Below, in pieces: positions 1-9,782 of a stretch of DNA of 33,478 nt (position 1 is its first letter; each line of letters starts with the position of its first letter). Position numbers and translations under genes: made by a program. This DNA is from Spirochaetales bacterium (GTDB lineage: Bacteria; Spirochaetota; Spirochaetia; JABMQR01): NCBI GenBank assembly GCA_018399255.1, contig JAGYPA010000037.1, forward strand, positions 1-33,478, given 5' to 3'. A model generated the notes under the pieces. It was given only the letters and a program-made list of their open reading frames with translations, searched no databases and was not told the DNA's origin.

Positions 1-264
1 CTCATTACCTCGCATACCGGCAGGGTGCACTTTTATATCGGCTTTATCGTCGGCATAAAGGCTTTTGTTGCGGCGGTTCTGGGAGGTATTGGAAGCATAC
101 CTGGAGCGGTGCTGGGAAGCTTTGTTCTGGGATTTACCGAAAGTTACGGAGCCGGATATATATCGAGCGATTATGAAGATGTATTTGCCTTTATTATCCT
201 TATTCTTATCCTGATCTTCCGACCTGACGGTCTGCTTGGCAAATCCACGAAGCAGAAAGTGTGA
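1..264 (+). CDS. livH: LivH, branched-chain amino-acid ABC permease (3' end only)
   Basis: The gene is open from the window edge and only its last 87 codons are visible. They read as the C-terminal transmembrane part of a LivH-type permease: the family stretch AAVLGGIGSIPGAVLG, a final hydrophobic helix, and the ending FRPDGLLG that is typical of LivH/LivM C-termini. The protein would form the inner-membrane channel with LivM. It is followed after 10 nt by livM, then livG and livF, in the standard order livH-M-G-F. The missing 5' part and the periplasmic binding protein must lie to the left of the window. The family call is firm; the amino-acid specificity is inferred from the family only. 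Confidence 0.9.
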   Translation, partial: LITSHTGRVHFYIGFIVGIKAFVAAVLGGIGSIPGAVLGSFVLGFTESYGAGYISSDYEDVFAFIILILILIFRPDGLLGKSTKQKV

Positions 265-274
265 GGGTAGCAGC

Positions 275-1507
275 ATGTTAAAAGAAAAATTAAAGAAATC
301 ACTATTTGTGGCCCTCTGGTTTGCCGTACTGACATTTCCCATCATGGTTATACGGGTAAATACCATTGAAAAGACGGTGGTCTGGCGCTGGGGAAACCTT
401 TTTATGGTTCTGATCGGGTCATACGTTATCTCCTTTATCTGGAATTATGCCATAGAGCGCAGAGAGCGGGGAGAAAAGACTTCAATTGCCTTTATCGAAA
501 ATATCAAGCTGAAGACCCGCACTATATCGCAGAATGTCAAGATTCGCAAAGGCGGACTTGCGGCACTGCTGCTGATTGTAGTCCTGTTTCCGTTTCTGAC
601 CTCCTTCTATCAGATGAGCATCATGAACACTGCTCTGATGTATGTAATGCTGGGGCTGGGGCTGAATATCGTAATCGGTCTCGGGGGGATTCTTCACCTC
701 GGATACATAGCCTTCTTTCTTGTCGGCTCCTACAGCTACGCTCTGCTGAACCAGCATTTCGGCCTCAATTTCTGGCTGGCCCTGCCGATAGGCGGCCTGC
801 TTGCCTGTATTCTCGGTATTCTGATAGCCGTACCGGTGCTCAGGCTCCGCGGGGACTATCTGGCCATTGTAACGCTGGCTTTTGGGGAAATTACGAGAAT
901 TGTTGCTGAAAACTGGAGCAGCCTGACTGGCGGACCAAGCGGAATCAGAAGTATACCGCGCCCGAAACTTCCCGGGATTGACCTCAGTCTTATCGACACA
1001 GCGAAACTGGTCTATTTTATCATGGTGGTGCTGGCTGCGCTGACCATATTCATAACCCTCAGGCTTAAGGATTCCCGCATCGGCCGGGCGCTCATAGCTA
1101 TGCGTGAGGATGAGATAGCCTGCAGGTCGATGGGCATCAATACAACCAAAATGAAGGTAATAGCCTTTGCTCTCGGGTCAGTCTTCGCAGGAGTTGCCGG
1201 CGTTGTATTTGCAGCGAACACAACCTTCATCAATCCGGCGAGCTTTACCATCTGGGAGTCGATAATTGTGCTCTGTATCGTCGTTCTGGGGGGTATGGGA
1301 TCTATACCGGGGGTTGTATTTGCAGCACTGGTACTTAAGCTGCTGCCGGAATACCTTCGGGCTTTTACCGATTACCGGATGCTGGTCTTCGGAGCAGTCC
1401 TGATTGTCATGATGATCTTCAAGCCGGGCGGCCTTATACCGGAAAAAATGAAGCATTACAGCTTTACCGACGCAGATGCTGCCGCTATGAAGGAAGAGGA
1501 TGAATAA
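275..1507 (+). CDS. livM: LivM, branched-chain amino-acid ABC permease
   Basis: This encodes the second permease subunit of a LIV-type importer, 410 aa. The ATG at 275 is chosen because GAGGG lies 7-8 nt upstream; a TTG start further upstream would overlap livH. The N-terminal ~100 residues hold two hydrophobic segments joined by a basic cytoplasmic stretch. The LivM core follows: GLGLNIVIGLGGILHLGY, then the family signature RLRGDYLAIVTLAFGEI, and the C-terminal VVLGGMGSIPG and FKPGGLIPE. Its stop overlaps the livG start by 8 nt, which suggests translational coupling. No break or missing segment is seen. Confidence 0.93.
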   Translation: MLKEKLKKSLFVALWFAVLTFPIMVIRVNTIEKTVVWRWGNLFMVLIGSYVISFIWNYAIERRERGEKTSIAFIENIKLKTRTISQNVKIRKGGLAALLLIVVLFPFLTSFYQMSIMNTALMYVMLGLGLNIVIGLGGILHLGYIAFFLVGSYSYALLNQHFGLNFWLALPIGGLLACILGILIAVPVLRLRGDYLAIVTLAFGEITRIVAENWSSLTGGPSGIRSIPRPKLPGIDLSLIDTAKLVYFIMVVLAALTIFITLRLKDSRIGRALIAMREDEIACRSMGINTTKMKVIAFALGSVFAGVAGVVFAANTTFINPASFTIWESIIVLCIVVLGGMGSIPGVVFAALVLKLLPEYLRAFTDYRMLVFGAVLIVMMIFKPGGLIPEKMKHYSFTDADAAAMKEEDE

Positions 1508-2294
1508 TATGGGAGTACTTGAAGTAAAAGACCTGACTATGGATTTCGGGGGTCTGAGAGCAGTAGACCATGTCAGCCTCGAAGTGAATGACGGTGAGAT
1601 TGTAGCCCTTATCGGACCCAACGGAGCCGGCAAGACAACCTTTTTTAACTGCGTGACCGGAGTTTACAATCCTACCGAGGGGCAGGTGCAGATAACTGCG
1701 CCCGGCAAAGCCTCGGAAGAGATTCAGGGAACCCAGCCTCACAAGGTAACGGAAAAGGGACTGGCAAGAACGTTCCAGAATATCCGTTTATTCCAGAATA
1801 TGACCGTTCTCGAAAATGTCATGATAGGACGGCATTCCCGTCTTAAATCCGGCATAGCCGGTGCTGTTTTCCGGGGGAAAAAGACCCGTGCAGAGGAGCA
1901 GCAGGTGCTTTTCGACTCGTATGAGATTCTGAAGAAGATCGGTTTGACTCGATGGGTTAATGAGCAGGCCAAAAACTTGCCCTATGGCGAGCAGCGTCGG
2001 CTCGAGATCGCCCGTGCACTAGCCACCGAGCCGTTTCTCCTGCTTCTTGACGAACCGGCTGCCGGAATGAACCCGCAGGAGACGCACAGTCTGGTCGATC
2101 TGATCCTGAGGCTGCGAGAAATGGAGAAAATCTCCGTACTTCTGATAGAGCACGATATGAGTCTGGTCATGAGCCTCTCCGAGAAAATATATGTCATGGA
2201 TTACGGCAAGCAGATAGCAGTTGGCACTCCGGCTGAAGTGAAGAAAGACCCTATCGTCATCAAAGCATATCTGGGGGAGGATATCGATGCTTAA
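1500..2294 (+). CDS. livG: LivG, branched-chain amino-acid ABC ATPase
   Basis: This is one of two cytoplasmic ATPases that energise the Liv importer, 264 aa from the ATG at 1500. An in-frame ATG at 1509 is the better spaced start behind the purine-rich AGGAAGAGGA and would make 261 aa. Walker A is GPNGAGKT at residues 39-46. The signature is the LivG-type LPYGEQRR, Walker B is LLLLDEP, and the H-loop lies in IEHDMSLVM. The insert between Walker A and the signature (VFRGKKTRAEEQ region) is the normal LivG length, which distinguishes it from LivF. It overlaps both neighbours by 8 nt, as expected in this operon. Confidence 0.93.
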   Translation: MNNMGVLEVKDLTMDFGGLRAVDHVSLEVNDGEIVALIGPNGAGKTTFFNCVTGVYNPTEGQVQITAPGKASEEIQGTQPHKVTEKGLARTFQNIRLFQNMTVLENVMIGRHSRLKSGIAGAVFRGKKTRAEEQQVLFDSYEILKKIGLTRWVNEQAKNLPYGEQRRLEIARALATEPFLLLLDEPAAGMNPQETHSLVDLILRLREMEKISVLLIEHDMSLVMSLSEKIYVMDYGKQIAVGTPAEVKKDPIVIKAYLGEDIDA

Positions 2295-2994
2295 GCTTGA
2301 GAATATCAATACCTTTTACGGAAATATCCACGCCCTGAAGAATGTGGACATCGAGATCAGGCAGGGAGAGATTATAACCCTGATCGGGGCTAATGGGGCC
2401 GGCAAGTCCACAACGCTCATGTCTATCTGCGGCGTTGTACCGCCGCGGAGCGGAAAGATTGTATTTGAGGATGAGGATATTACCCAGACTCCCACAGATG
2501 TTATTGTATCCAGAGGAATTATTCAGGTTCCAGAAGGGCGCAGAATATTTCCTGCCCTGACGGTCCGTGAGAACCTCGACATGGGGGCTTTTCTGCGCAA
2601 GGATAAGGAAAAGATCAAGATGGACATCGAGTATGTCTTTGAGCTGTTCCCCATCCTGGCCGATCGAAGAAATCAGGTGGGCGGAACCTTGAGCGGCGGG
2701 GAGCAGCAGATGCTGGCAATTTCCCGGGCCCTGATGGCCAGTCCCAGGCTGCTGCTGCTCGATGAGCCCTCGCTGGGTCTTGCTCCTATAATTGTTCAGC
2801 AGATTTTCAGCATCATAAAGAAGATAAACGAAGAACAGAAAACCACTATTTTTCTCGTTGAGCAGAATGCCAACCTGGCGCTCAAGACGGCCCATCGCGG
2901 GTATGTCATGGAGACTGGAAGGATAACCCAGGCTGATACCACCAAAGCTCTGCTTGCCAACGATAAAATCAGGGATGCATATTTAGGTGTATAG
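2287..2994 (+). CDS. livF: LivF, branched-chain amino-acid ABC ATPase
   Basis: This is the second ATPase of the Liv importer, 235 aa, the usual LivF size. The ATG at 2287 overlaps the livG stop by 8 nt and has GGGGGAGG just upstream. Walker A is GANGAGKS (residues 34-41), the signature is LSGGEQQMLAISRAL, Walker B is LLLLDEPSLGL, and the H-loop region reads FLVEQNAN, where Gln-Asn replaces the usual His-Asp as is normal for LivF. VPEGRRIFPALTV is the diagnostic LivF Q-loop region. It is the last gene of the liv group; an inverted repeat follows before the next gene. Confidence 0.94.
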   Translation: MLKLENINTFYGNIHALKNVDIEIRQGEIITLIGANGAGKSTTLMSICGVVPPRSGKIVFEDEDITQTPTDVIVSRGIIQVPEGRRIFPALTVRENLDMGAFLRKDKEKIKMDIEYVFELFPILADRRNQVGGTLSGGEQQMLAISRALMASPRLLLLDEPSLGLAPIIVQQIFSIIKKINEEQKTTIFLVEQNANLALKTAHRGYVMETGRITQADTTKALLANDKIRDAYLGV

Positions 2995-3039
2995 ATTGCC
3001 TGAGGATTTTGTTTTTTACCGTGTAAGCAGTATATTGTG

Positions 3040-3060
3040 GCTCTTGCAAAAAGCAAGAGC
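3040..3060 (+). terminator. Perfect 8-bp hairpin after livF
   Basis: GCTCTTGC and GCAAGAGC form a perfect 8-bp stem with an AAAAA loop, 45 nt after the livF stop and 30 nt before the next start codon. Only a short TTTT lies downstream (3065-3068), so termination would be weak. It may attenuate read-through into the CBS gene or protect the liv mRNA 3' end. Confidence 0.4.
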
Positions 3061-3089
3061 GACGTTTTGCTATAGCAGGAGGCAGGTAG

Positions 3090-3737
3090 ATGATTGTACA
3101 TAACAGGATGACCCGTAATCCGGTAACGATAACTCCGGATACACCGATATCTGAGGCTCAGCGCGCAATGCGTAAGGAGAAGGTGCACCGGCTGCCTGTT
3201 CTCGATAAGAAGAAAGAGCTGGTCGGCATCGTAACCGAAAAAGACCTGCTCTATGCTTCTCCATCGCCGGCAACAACGCTGGATATTCATGAAATGACCT
3301 ATCTTCTCTCACGGCTTACCGTGAGCAAGGTGATGACGAAGAAAGTCATCAGCGTTACCTCTGATACCGTTCTGGAAGAGGCTGCGCGGGTAATGGTTGA
3401 TAATGATATCGGCGGGCTGCCGATTGTCGATTCCGGGAAGCTGGTGGGGATCATTACCGAATCTGATATATTTAAAGTTTTCATGGAACTTTTTGGTGCC
3501 CGTTCCTCAGGGCTCAGGGTGACCCTTCTGGTCCCCGATAAACCGGGTGAGATATCTGTTCTTGGGAAAGCAATATTTGATAAGGGCGGCGATATCATAT
3601 CAATGGGAACATTTCTGGGAACTGATGCTTCAAATTCCACCTGTACAGTTAAGGTGACCGGACTGGGAGTGGATGAACTGAAGGAAGCGCTCTCCGGTCC
3701 CTGCTGTATCGAAATTATTGACATACGGGAAACCTGA
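3090..3737 (+). CDS. CBS-CBS-ACT domain protein (AcuB-like)
   Basis: This is a 215-aa soluble regulatory-type protein. Two CBS domains are visible: residues about 5-58 (MTRNPVTITPDTPISEA ... LVGIVTEKDLL) and about 78-133 (VMTKKVISVTSDTVLEEAA ... LVGIITESDIF). An ACT domain fills about 143-213 (VTLLVPDKPGEISVLGKAI). CBS pairs bind adenine nucleotides and ACT domains bind amino acids, so the protein probably senses such ligands. AGGAGG at 3077-3082 sits 7 nt before the ATG. Its place directly after the liv operon makes an amino-acid-sensing role attractive, but that is inference. The architecture matches proteins often labelled AcuB; no acu genes are nearby, so I give no symbol. Confidence 0.85.
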   Translation: MIVHNRMTRNPVTITPDTPISEAQRAMRKEKVHRLPVLDKKKELVGIVTEKDLLYASPSPATTLDIHEMTYLLSRLTVSKVMTKKVISVTSDTVLEEAARVMVDNDIGGLPIVDSGKLVGIITESDIFKVFMELFGARSSGLRVTLLVPDKPGEISVLGKAIFDKGGDIISMGTFLGTDASNSTCTVKVTGLGVDELKEALSGPCCIEIIDIRET

Positions 3738-3742
3738 GGGTA

Positions 3743-4183
3743 GTGGACTTCAGAGAAATGCTCGAGCAGTGGGAACGTACAGAGAAGGGACGCAAAGTAA
3801 CCGAGGAGTCTGTGCGGCATGCTGGAAAGCGTGATGCTGATCATCAGGCTTTGCTCTCGGAGCTGCCAGTACGGCCCGCTATAACCGGCTTGAAGAAGAT
3901 GCGTCCTCAGTCGGAGCTGGATCTGCACGGATGTACAGCCGCTGAGGCCGAGAAGCAGGTGCTGGATTTCCTCGAGCAGGCAGCCCGGCAAGGACTGGTC
4001 AAGGTGCAGATTGTTCACGGGAAAGGGAATCATTCACAGCATGGCCGGGCGGTTCTGAAAGACGTCGTAAAGAGGTGTATTGACAGGTCCCCGTATGCCG
4101 GGCAGACGGGAACCCCATCTGCTGCAGAAGGGGGGAGCGGTGCGACCTGGGTAGCAGTCAAGAAAAAAAGAGTTCAAGAATAG
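3743..4183 (+). CDS. Smr-domain protein, possible nuclease
   Basis: This 146-aa protein carries a C-terminal Smr domain: SELDLHG at residues 57-63, a helix, then VQIVHGKGNHS with HGKG at 92-95, the two hallmark motifs. Stand-alone Smr proteins are linked to DNA or RNA nicking. The N-terminal ~50 residues are charged and probably helical, with no other domain recognised. The start is taken as GTG at 3743, with GAGGG very close upstream; an in-frame ATG at 3758 is possible but lacks a well-placed ribosome site. The gene begins 5 nt after the CBS gene and is probably co-transcribed with it. It ends facing infA. Confidence 0.82.
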   Translation: MDFREMLEQWERTEKGRKVTEESVRHAGKRDADHQALLSELPVRPAITGLKKMRPQSELDLHGCTAAEAEKQVLDFLEQAARQGLVKVQIVHGKGNHSQHGRAVLKDVVKRCIDRSPYAGQTGTPSAAEGGSGATWVAVKKKRVQE

Positions 4184-4272
4184 CCCGGTTCTTCAAACAT
4201 CATGAAAGTTTCAAACATCAGGTATATTTCAGAGTTCTGCAGTTTGTGACAGGTAGTATCAGGAAGCTTACC

Positions 4273-4491
4273 TTACCGCTCCCGGTAAATAATTCTTCCT
4301 CTGGTAAGGTCGTAGGGAGAAAGTGCAACCCGGACTTTGTCTCCCGGGACTATTCGGATATAGTGCTTCCGCATTTTTCCGGACAAATGGGCTAAGATGA
4401 GATGCCCGTTCTGGAGTTCCACTCTGAACATGGTATTCGGCAGTGATTCCTTTACAATTCCTTCAACTTCAATAGCTTCTTCTTTGGCCAC
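4273..4491 (-). CDS. infA: Translation initiation factor IF-1
   Basis: The product is exactly 72 aa, the standard IF-1 length, when started at GTG (4491-4489). AGGAGG lies 4 nt upstream, and the sequence begins with the family opening [11 protein letters not shown]. The single OB fold carries the conserved elements [40 protein letters not shown] and [12 protein letters not shown]-1 binds the ribosomal A site with IF-2 and IF-3 during initiation. It sits 49 nt downstream of the histidine-kinase gene rather than in a ribosomal-protein operon. Longer in-frame starts are possible but would add an unrelated leader. Confidence 0.96.
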   Translation of the reverse strand: MAKEEAIEVEGIVKESLPNTMFRVELQNGHLILAHLSGKMRKHYIRIVPGDKVRVALSPYDLTRGRIIYRER

Positions 4492-4510
4492 AAATCCTCC
4501 TGGACGTATT

Positions 4511-4525
4511 CGGGCCTGAAGCCCG
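4511..4525 (-). other. Short G+C hairpin upstream of infA
   Basis: CGGGC-ctgaa-GCCCG is a perfect 5-bp stem in the 49-nt gap between the kinase stop and the infA ribosome site. No T-run follows on either strand, so it is more likely an mRNA structure or processing point than a terminator. Confidence 0.3.
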
Positions 4526-4540
4526 CAAACAGGGAAAATT

Positions 4541-7500
4541 CTATGTGATGTTGAGGTTTTTGTCAAGCTTAGGATCCGGAGGAATATCAGCCTTGATCTC
4601 GCCCGGAGGAATATCAGCCTTGATGATCCGGATCAGCTTCAGGGCTTCCTGGTAATCGTAGCTCTCTATCAGCCGCATAAGTTTATTATCATACTCCCCC
4701 ATATACGGCAGAAGGACAGCTCTTGATTTCTCGAAAAGCTCGTTTGCCGATGTATCGTTTATTTCGAGAAAATCTTCGAGCTGCTGCAGAAGCTGCCCGG
4801 CTGCATCGGCATCTATCAGGGGGAAATCTGGAATCTCAGAATCGATTTCTTCATCAATAAGATGCTTGCGTATGGACGATATCAGCAGCGTGAGGTTGGT
4901 TTCAGCCTGGACAATGAGGGGCTCAATGCTGTGCATGCCCTCCCTTTTTTTGCAGGCTATTTCGAGTCGTGCTGCCGAAGCCTGCAGTGCGCCGGCGCCT
5001 AAGGTGGCGGCAGTACCCTTGAGATTATGGGCAATGGCCTGTATAGCTGGAGTATCATGTTCATCCGCAAGATGCAGCATATTTTCGGCATCATGCTGGT
5101 GTTTGTCAATAAACTGTTTCAAAAGCGAGACATAGAGGCTGCTGTCATCCATCATGTACTGCAGGCCGAGGCTGCTGTCTATTTCTTCGATGGCCTCCAG
5201 CTGTTTTCGGCGGCGGTTCGGAATCCGGTTGTCTGGAGCCTGACGATCTGCTGCGGGCTCATTGCTGTCTTCAGATTGATTGTTTTCTGACGTGCCGATA
5301 TCCGATACCGGACGGATTTCAGGGGGAATATCCCGAATTTCGAGCCATCTGGCGATAGTGCGGTAAAGCTGCAGAGGTTCGACAGGTTTTATCAGGTGAT
5401 CATTGAATCCAGCCTGGAGACTCTTTCCCAGATCTTCAGAATAGGCATGGGCGGTCATTGCAATAATTGGCGTTGTCTCCCACCCCGGCAATTGGCGGAG
5501 AAGCTGAACGGCCTCATACCCGCCCATATTCGGCATCTCAATATCCATAAGAACCAGATCGAACAGATGATCCCGGGCGAGAGCTAACGCTTGTACTCCA
5601 TCTTCAGCAATGTCCACATGAAAATCTACAGACTGCAGCAATTGGCTGGTGACGTCCCGGTTAATTGGATTATCCTCGACCAGAAGAATATGCGCCTCTC
5701 TATAGCGGGAGAAAATCTGTGTAAAATTCCTGGGTAATTGGGTAAACCGGCTTTTACCCATATCAGCCGAGATAGTGTGAGGGGGAGCGAATGCATCAGA
5801 AACAGCCTTGCTGCTGATTTCGAAGGGAAGAGAGAAGAAGACGGTCGTCCCCTTTCCCTCCTGGCTCTCGAGCCGCATCGTTCCTCCCATCATCTCAGTC
5901 AGTCGCCTGCTGATGACCAGCCCCAGTCCCGTTCCTCCATGATGGCGCGATAAGGTTTCGTCTGCTTGCTCGAAGGCGGAAAAAAGCCGCTCAATTTTTT
6001 CCGGAGATATGCCTATCCCGGTATCCTGCACGGCAATAGAAACCTGAACGTGGGATTCAGTACGACTCTCCAGGGATCCTGTTATGGATATCGTTCCTTC
6101 CTTAGTGAATTTAATCGCGTTTCCAAACAGGTTCAGCAGAATGTGTGAAAAGCGGCGGCTGTCGCCTTTGAGCGACAAGGGGATGGCCGGATCCCAATCT
6201 GTGATCAACTCGAGGCCCTTCGCCACAATTTTTTCTGATACCATTTCGCAAATGCTGTCGATTACCCGGACCGGTTCGAAATCGTATGCCGATATATTCA
6301 GGGTGCCGGTATCAATTTTTGAGAGATCCAGAATGTCATTAATCAGTTCCAGCAAATGTTCAGCTGAGCTGGAGAGTTTCTGGAGCTGCTGCTTCTGCTT
6401 CGGGGTGAGATCTCCCTGCCGCAGCAGGTGGGCATATCCGAGAATGGCGTTCATCGGGGTGCGAATTTCATGGCTCATATTGGAAAGGAATGAACTTTTA
6501 GCAGCCGATGCCGCTTCGGCTGCCGTTTTAGCCTGTTCAAGCTCGAGGGTTCTCGAGTTAACCAGTTCCTCAAGGTTATGGCGGTATGCCTCGAGGGCAC
6601 GGTTAGTCTTCATCTGTTCGGTTATGTCGCGTACAATGCACAAGATAAAGGAGAACCTGCCGTTACTGTCAAACTGCGGTTCAGCCCGGCCTTCAATCCA
6701 CAGATGAGTGCTGTTTCCGGGGTGAATGAGGAAGGTCATGGTGCTGAGACTGCCTTTCAGTGCTATTTTCCATAGCTCCCGTAAGCGTTCACGATCCTCT
6801 CTTGCAATGATGGGAATAAAGTCCTGCTGCTGCAGAGTCCGCCTTGCATCCAGGCCGAACATTCTGAGAGCTTCTTCGGATCCGGTAAATTGCCCTGTAT
6901 CGACATCGTAATACCAGTGGCCGGTATGGGATATGGCCTGAGCCCGCTTAAGAATATTTTCGCTCTGGTGCAGGGCAAGAGCTGTTTCCAGGCGGTTCTG
7001 GTTGAGGATCGATATCCCTACCTGATCCGCTGCCTGGCAGCCGAAAGTGATAGTTTCCTGATCCCAGGTATGCAGCTCGGCGGCTGCTTCGAAGAGAATC
7101 ATGCCGATCGGGGTTCCGCTCAGCAGAATACTGCAGCAGAGAAAAGACTGCGTGGGTACAGCGGTCTGGCTTCCGGCTGTAAAGGGAGTATAGGCCTGAT
7201 CTTTTCCAGGATCTGTACAAATATGATATCGTTTGCCGGGATTGGTGAGCAGGGGTGGGGGAATTTTTTCCTTTGTGTCGGCAGCTTCCTCTTTATGATG
7301 ATCTGAAGCGGTATCATAGCAGTCAATGCAGGAAAGTCGGTCTCCTTCATCAGTAAGAATCCAGATCGAAACCCGGGCAAGCTCGAGCTGCTTTCCCAGC
7401 AGTTCGGTGACTTCCCGGGAGAACGTTCCCGTATCGCCCAGAATTCCTGCTTTCGATTTGCCGAACGAATTTATAAGCGCGGCATAGCGCTTTATGCGTT

Positions 7501-7951
7501 CATTTCTGACCAGCTGTTCCCGTTCTGTTTCCTTTTGCCGGGTAATGTCGCGGATAATTGCTATATAGCACCTTGCATCAGGTAAGTAGCGCAGTCGCGA
7601 TTCAAAATCACGGAGGATTCCGCCGGCCTGCAGGGTATAGTGGGCAGTAACCATGTTACCCGTCGCTTTGGACTGCTTGAAACTCCGCATTGACTGAACT
7701 GCCCGTTCATGAGGGAGGACTTCAAAAACTTTTTTACCGAGAAATGCTTCAGGGTTAGTATAGAGGTACTCCTCATTCATAGCCCGATAATCGAGGATCG
7801 TACCGTCTTCAGCATAGATAAACAATATATCAGGTATTACCTGAAAAAAGAGGTCCACTATACTGCCTATCTGTTCTCTGCTGGTTTCTGCTGCTGAGAA
7901 TGAGGATGAGGGAGAGGGAGAGGATGAGGATGAGGGAGCCGTATTATTCAT
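4541..7951 (-). CDS. Hybrid sensor histidine kinase (PAS-GAF-PAS-HisKA-HATPase-REC-HPt)
   Basis: This is a large cytoplasmic hybrid kinase, 1136 aa, with no transmembrane segment. The domains in order are: a Ser/Pro-rich leader (7-18), PAS (~30-140), GAF-like (~155-320), PAS/PAC (~335-450, ending [12 protein letters not shown]), a coiled linker, HisKA with [14 protein letters not shown] (phospho-acceptor His494), HATPase with the N-box [16 protein letters not shown] (643-649) and GGTGLGL (672-678), a receiver with LVLMDIEMP (Asp803), and HPt with [12 protein letters not shown] (His975). A helical tail of ~100 residues follows. All phosphorelay residues are present, so a full His-Asp-His relay is expected. 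Its stop codon lies 49 nt before infA. Its start is 8 nt after the stop of the HD-GYP regulator, its probable partner. The two PAS/GAF inputs suggest a cytoplasmic signal; which one is unknown. Confidence 0.93.
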   Translation of the reverse strand: MNNTAPSSSSSPSPSSSFSAAETSREQIGSIVDLFFQVIPDILFIYAEDGTILDYRAMNEEYLYTNPEAFLGKKVFEVLPHERAVQSMRSFKQSKATGNMVTAHYTLQAGGILRDFESRLRYLPDARCYIAIIRDITRQKETEREQLVRNERIKRYAALINSFGKSKAGILGDTGTFSREVTELLGKQLELARVSIWILTDEGDRLSCIDCYDTASDHHKEEAADTKEKIPPPLLTNPGKRYHICTDPGKDQAYTPFTAGSQTAVPTQSFLCCSILLSGTPIGMILFEAAAELHTWDQETITFGCQAADQVGISILNQNRLETALALHQSENILKRAQAISHTGHWYYDVDTGQFTGSEEALRMFGLDARRTLQQQDFIPIIAREDRERLRELWKIALKGSLSTMTFLIHPGNSTHLWIEGRAEPQFDSNGRFSFILCIVRDITEQMKTNRALEAYRHNLEELVNSRTLELEQAKTAAEAASAAKSSFLSNMSHEIRTPMNAILGYAHLLRQGDLTPKQKQQLQKLSSSAEHLLELINDILDLSKIDTGTLNISAYDFEPVRVIDSICEMVSEKIVAKGLELITDWDPAIPLSLKGDSRRFSHILLNLFGNAIKFTKEGTISITGSLESRTESHVQVSIAVQDTGIGISPEKIERLFSAFEQADETLSRHHGGTGLGLVISRRLTEMMGGTMRLESQEGKGTTVFFSLPFEISSKAVSDAFAPPHTISADMGKSRFTQLPRNFTQIFSRYREAHILLVEDNPINRDVTSQLLQSVDFHVDIAEDGVQALALARDHLFDLVLMDIEMPNMGGYEAVQLLRQLPGWETTPIIAMTAHAYSEDLGKSLQAGFNDHLIKPVEPLQLYRTIARWLEIRDIPPEIRPVSDIGTSENNQSEDSNEPAADRQAPDNRIPNRRRKQLEAIEEIDSSLGLQYMMDDSSLYVSLLKQFIDKHQHDAENMLHLADEHDTPAIQAIAHNLKGTAATLGAGALQASAARLEIACKKREGMHSIEPLIVQAETNLTLLISSIRKHLIDEEIDSEIPDFPLIDADAAGQLLQQLEDFLEINDTSANELFEKSRAVLLPYMGEYDNKLMRLIESYDYQEALKLIRIIKADIPPGEIKADIPPDPKLDKNLNIT
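4576..4624 (-). repeat. 27-bp-period tandem duplication in the kinase C-terminus
   Basis: A 22-bp identical block (4576-4597 and 4603-4624) recurs at a 27-bp period and duplicates nine codons in frame, giving KADIPP twice near the end of the histidine kinase. It looks like a recent slippage event in a tolerant tail. Confidence 0.8.
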
Positions 7952-7959
7952 GGATAATC

Positions 7960-9114
7960 CTATAAATATTCTTGTGCGGCAGGAACTTCGGTTTCCTGCA
8001 GATCATGTTGAACATGCTTGATGTGGGCAAATTCTTTACGGACCTGCAGGAAAGCGTCGACAATAATCGGATCAAAATGTTTTCCGCTGTTTGCAGCGAT
8101 AAAGGTCTCGGTTTCCTCTGTGCTCCAGGCCTTCTTATAGGGGCGAGCTGTTATGAGGGCGTCATAGACGTCAACCAGCGCCAGCATTCGGGCCGGCAGG
8201 GGGATGCGGGTTCCTGCCAGTCCTTCCGGATAGCCGGTTCCATCCCAACGCTCGTGATGGCTGAGGGCAATCTGCATGGCTGTCTCGAGAAATCCCAGGT
8301 AGCCGCTGTTTGCCGAAGATTTTTCTTTCTCTCCGGCTTGAATCGATTTGCTCATAGCACGGGAAAGGGCTTTGTAGCCGATAATTGTGTGCTGCTTCAT
8401 GATCTCAAATTCTTCGGGTGTCAGCTTTCCAGGCTTAAGGAGTATGGAGTCCGGGATCCCGATTTTTCCGATGTCGTGCAGTGGGGCAGCTTTGACAATT
8501 CTGTTCACTAAGTCTTCAGAGAGAACTCTTGAGAATAGCGGATTCTGCTGAAGATTTCTTCCCAGCAGTTTCATGTAGGCTTCAATCCGGTTGATATGGT
8601 TGCCGGTAATTGAATCGCGGGCTTCTGCCAGTTCCAGGATTACCTTCATGGTTATTTCCTGAATCAGTATATTCTCACTGGTACGTCGTTCCACTTCCTC
8701 TTCAAGCCAGGCTTTCTGGTTTTTCAGGATGTCCCGGGTCCGCTTTATTTCCAAGTGTGCTTTGATTCGAGCCTGTACTATGGTGGGATTGATGGGCTTG
8801 GTGATATAATCGACAGCTCCCAGGCTGAAGCCGGCTTCTTCATCCAGGGTATCGCTCAGGGCAGTGACAAAAATCACGGGAATATCGGATGCATCGTAGT
8901 TATCCTGCAGTCTGGTAAAGGTAGAGTATCCGTCAATCTCCGGCATCATGACGTCGAGGAGAATGAGGTCGGGACGCGGACCTCTGTCCATAACGGTAAA
9001 AGCTTGTTTTGCCGATTTTGCAGCCAGGATCTGGTAATCTCCTTTCAGCAGGTGGGTAAGAACCGCCAGATTTGCTGGTTCATCATCAATTATGAGGATA
9101 ACTGGTTTTTCCAT
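7960..9114 (-). CDS. Response regulator with HD-GYP domain (cyclic-di-GMP phosphodiesterase)
   Basis: This 384-aa protein has an N-terminal receiver (residues ~4-120) with the acidic pair DD at 10-11, phospho-acceptor Asp54 in LILLDVMMP and Lys in YITKP. A coiled linker follows, then an HD-GYP domain (~155-355). The catalytic set is intact: [10 protein letters not shown] (His213-Asp214), QHT (His242), [11 protein letters not shown] (286-296) and VDVYDAL. HD-GYP proteins of this RpfG-like layout hydrolyse cyclic-di-GMP under control of their receiver. AGGAG at 9120-9124 precedes the ATG. The gene is the first of the kinase operon, so the adjacent hybrid kinase probably phosphorylates it and lowers cyclic-di-GMP in response to its signal. 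That coupling is inference from the neighbourhood. Confidence 0.93.
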   Translation of the reverse strand: MEKPVILIIDDEPANLAVLTHLLKGDYQILAAKSAKQAFTVMDRGPRPDLILLDVMMPEIDGYSTFTRLQDNYDASDIPVIFVTALSDTLDEEAGFSLGAVDYITKPINPTIVQARIKAHLEIKRTRDILKNQKAWLEEEVERRTSENILIQEITMKVILELAEARDSITGNHINRIEAYMKLLGRNLQQNPLFSRVLSEDLVNRIVKAAPLHDIGKIGIPDSILLKPGKLTPEEFEIMKQHTIIGYKALSRAMSKSIQAGEKEKSSANSGYLGFLETAMQIALSHHERWDGTGYPEGLAGTRIPLPARMLALVDVYDALITARPYKKAWSTEETETFIAANSGKHFDPIIVDAFLQVRKEFAHIKHVQHDLQETEVPAAQEYL

Positions 9115-9130
9115 TGCATCTCCTTAGATG

Positions 9131-9159
9131 ATAGTAAAGCACAGAAACTGAGTAATCAA
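9131..9159 (-). promoter_or_regulatory. Candidate sigma70 promoter of the HD-GYP/kinase operon
   Basis: Read on the minus strand, TTGATT (9159-9154), 17 nt, then TACTAT (9136-9131). A start about 7 nt further on would leave a very short leader just reaching the AGGAG ribosome site, which lowers confidence. Confidence 0.35.
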
Positions 9160-9318
9160 GGGTTTTTTTAGAGTTTATGCGCTTTAATTGGAGAGAAGAG
9201 TGATCAGAGGAAAAAGTTTCTATCCGACCTGTGTCCTTCCCCGGCAGCCGCTGAAAAAAGTGCGGGTAAAACTGTAACCATTTTACGGTTCATCAGCTAT
9301 AGTGTTCATATAAGTGAG

Positions 9319-9347
9319 TTGACAAAGGAATGGAAATGTACTAAAAA
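9319..9347 (+). promoter_or_regulatory. Candidate promoter of the DksA-like gene
   Basis: A perfect -35 box TTGACA (9319-9324) is followed after 17 nt by TAAAAA (9342-9347), a weak -10. It lies about 35 nt before the translation start of the DksA-like gene, in the 269-nt divergent region that also holds the kinase-operon promoter. Confidence 0.4.
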
Positions 9348-9383
9348 AGTCATCATTTAACTTGCTGTGTAGGGGGTGCTATT

Positions 9384-9752
9384 TTGGATGCGGCATTTAT
9401 CGAAGAAATGGAGGGGGAATTGACTTCCCTTCAGGGAGAGATCCTGAAGAATTTTATTGCTGAGAACGAAGATTTCAAGAAGCTTGTCAGTGGTATGGAT
9501 ATTAAGGATCTTGGCGACATTGCAGCCGATGATATTATGTGCAGGAAAATGGAAGCCCTGAATCAGCATGAGACTAACAGGCTGCGAAGCATTGAATCTG
9601 CGCTGGCAAGATTGAAGAACGGCAGATACGGCATTTGCCTGCGCTGCGGGAAGAAAATTCCGGTTGACAGATTGCGTGCCATTCCCTACGCTGTGCTCTG
9701 TATAGAGTGTAAAAGCGGAGAGGAAAGCGGCGGAAAAAAGCAGCATGCCTGA
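9384..9752 (+). CDS. DksA/TraR-family C4 zinc-finger protein
   Basis: This 122-aa protein has a mostly helical N-terminal half and a C-terminal DksA/TraR zinc finger: CLRC (Cys85, Cys88) and CIEC (Cys106, Cys109), with RYGIC, PVDRLRAIPYA between them as in the family. Such proteins bind the RNA polymerase secondary channel and modulate initiation with ppGpp. The start is TTG at 9384, supported by AGGGGG seven nt upstream; the next in-frame ATG would remove eight residues and has no ribosome site. The N-terminal coiled coil is shorter than in E. coli DksA and no clear DxxDxA tip motif is seen, so it may be a DksA-like or TraR-like variant. It converges on the hydrolase gene after 30 nt. Confidence 0.85.
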   Translation: MDAAFIEEMEGELTSLQGEILKNFIAENEDFKKLVSGMDIKDLGDIAADDIMCRKMEALNQHETNRLRSIESALARLKNGRYGICLRCGKKIPVDRLRAIPYAVLCIECKSGEESGGKKQHA

Positions 9753-9782
9753 CCGTTTTTCCGGTTGTTTCCGGCAGAGTTT

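Noticed and set aside
3040..3068. Strong rho-independent terminator after livF
   Set aside because: The stem is perfect but the following T-run is only four bases and displaced, so I kept it as a weak candidate.
7895..7940. Purine-rich GAGGAT/GAGGGA tract, possible regulatory triplex or CRISPR-like repeat
   Set aside because: It encodes the Ser/Pro-rich leader of the histidine kinase in frame and has no spacer structure; treated as low-complexity coding sequence.
9753..9782. Bidirectional terminator between the DksA-like and hydrolase genes
   Set aside because: Only CCGG half-sites with short T-runs are seen; no stable stem could be drawn.
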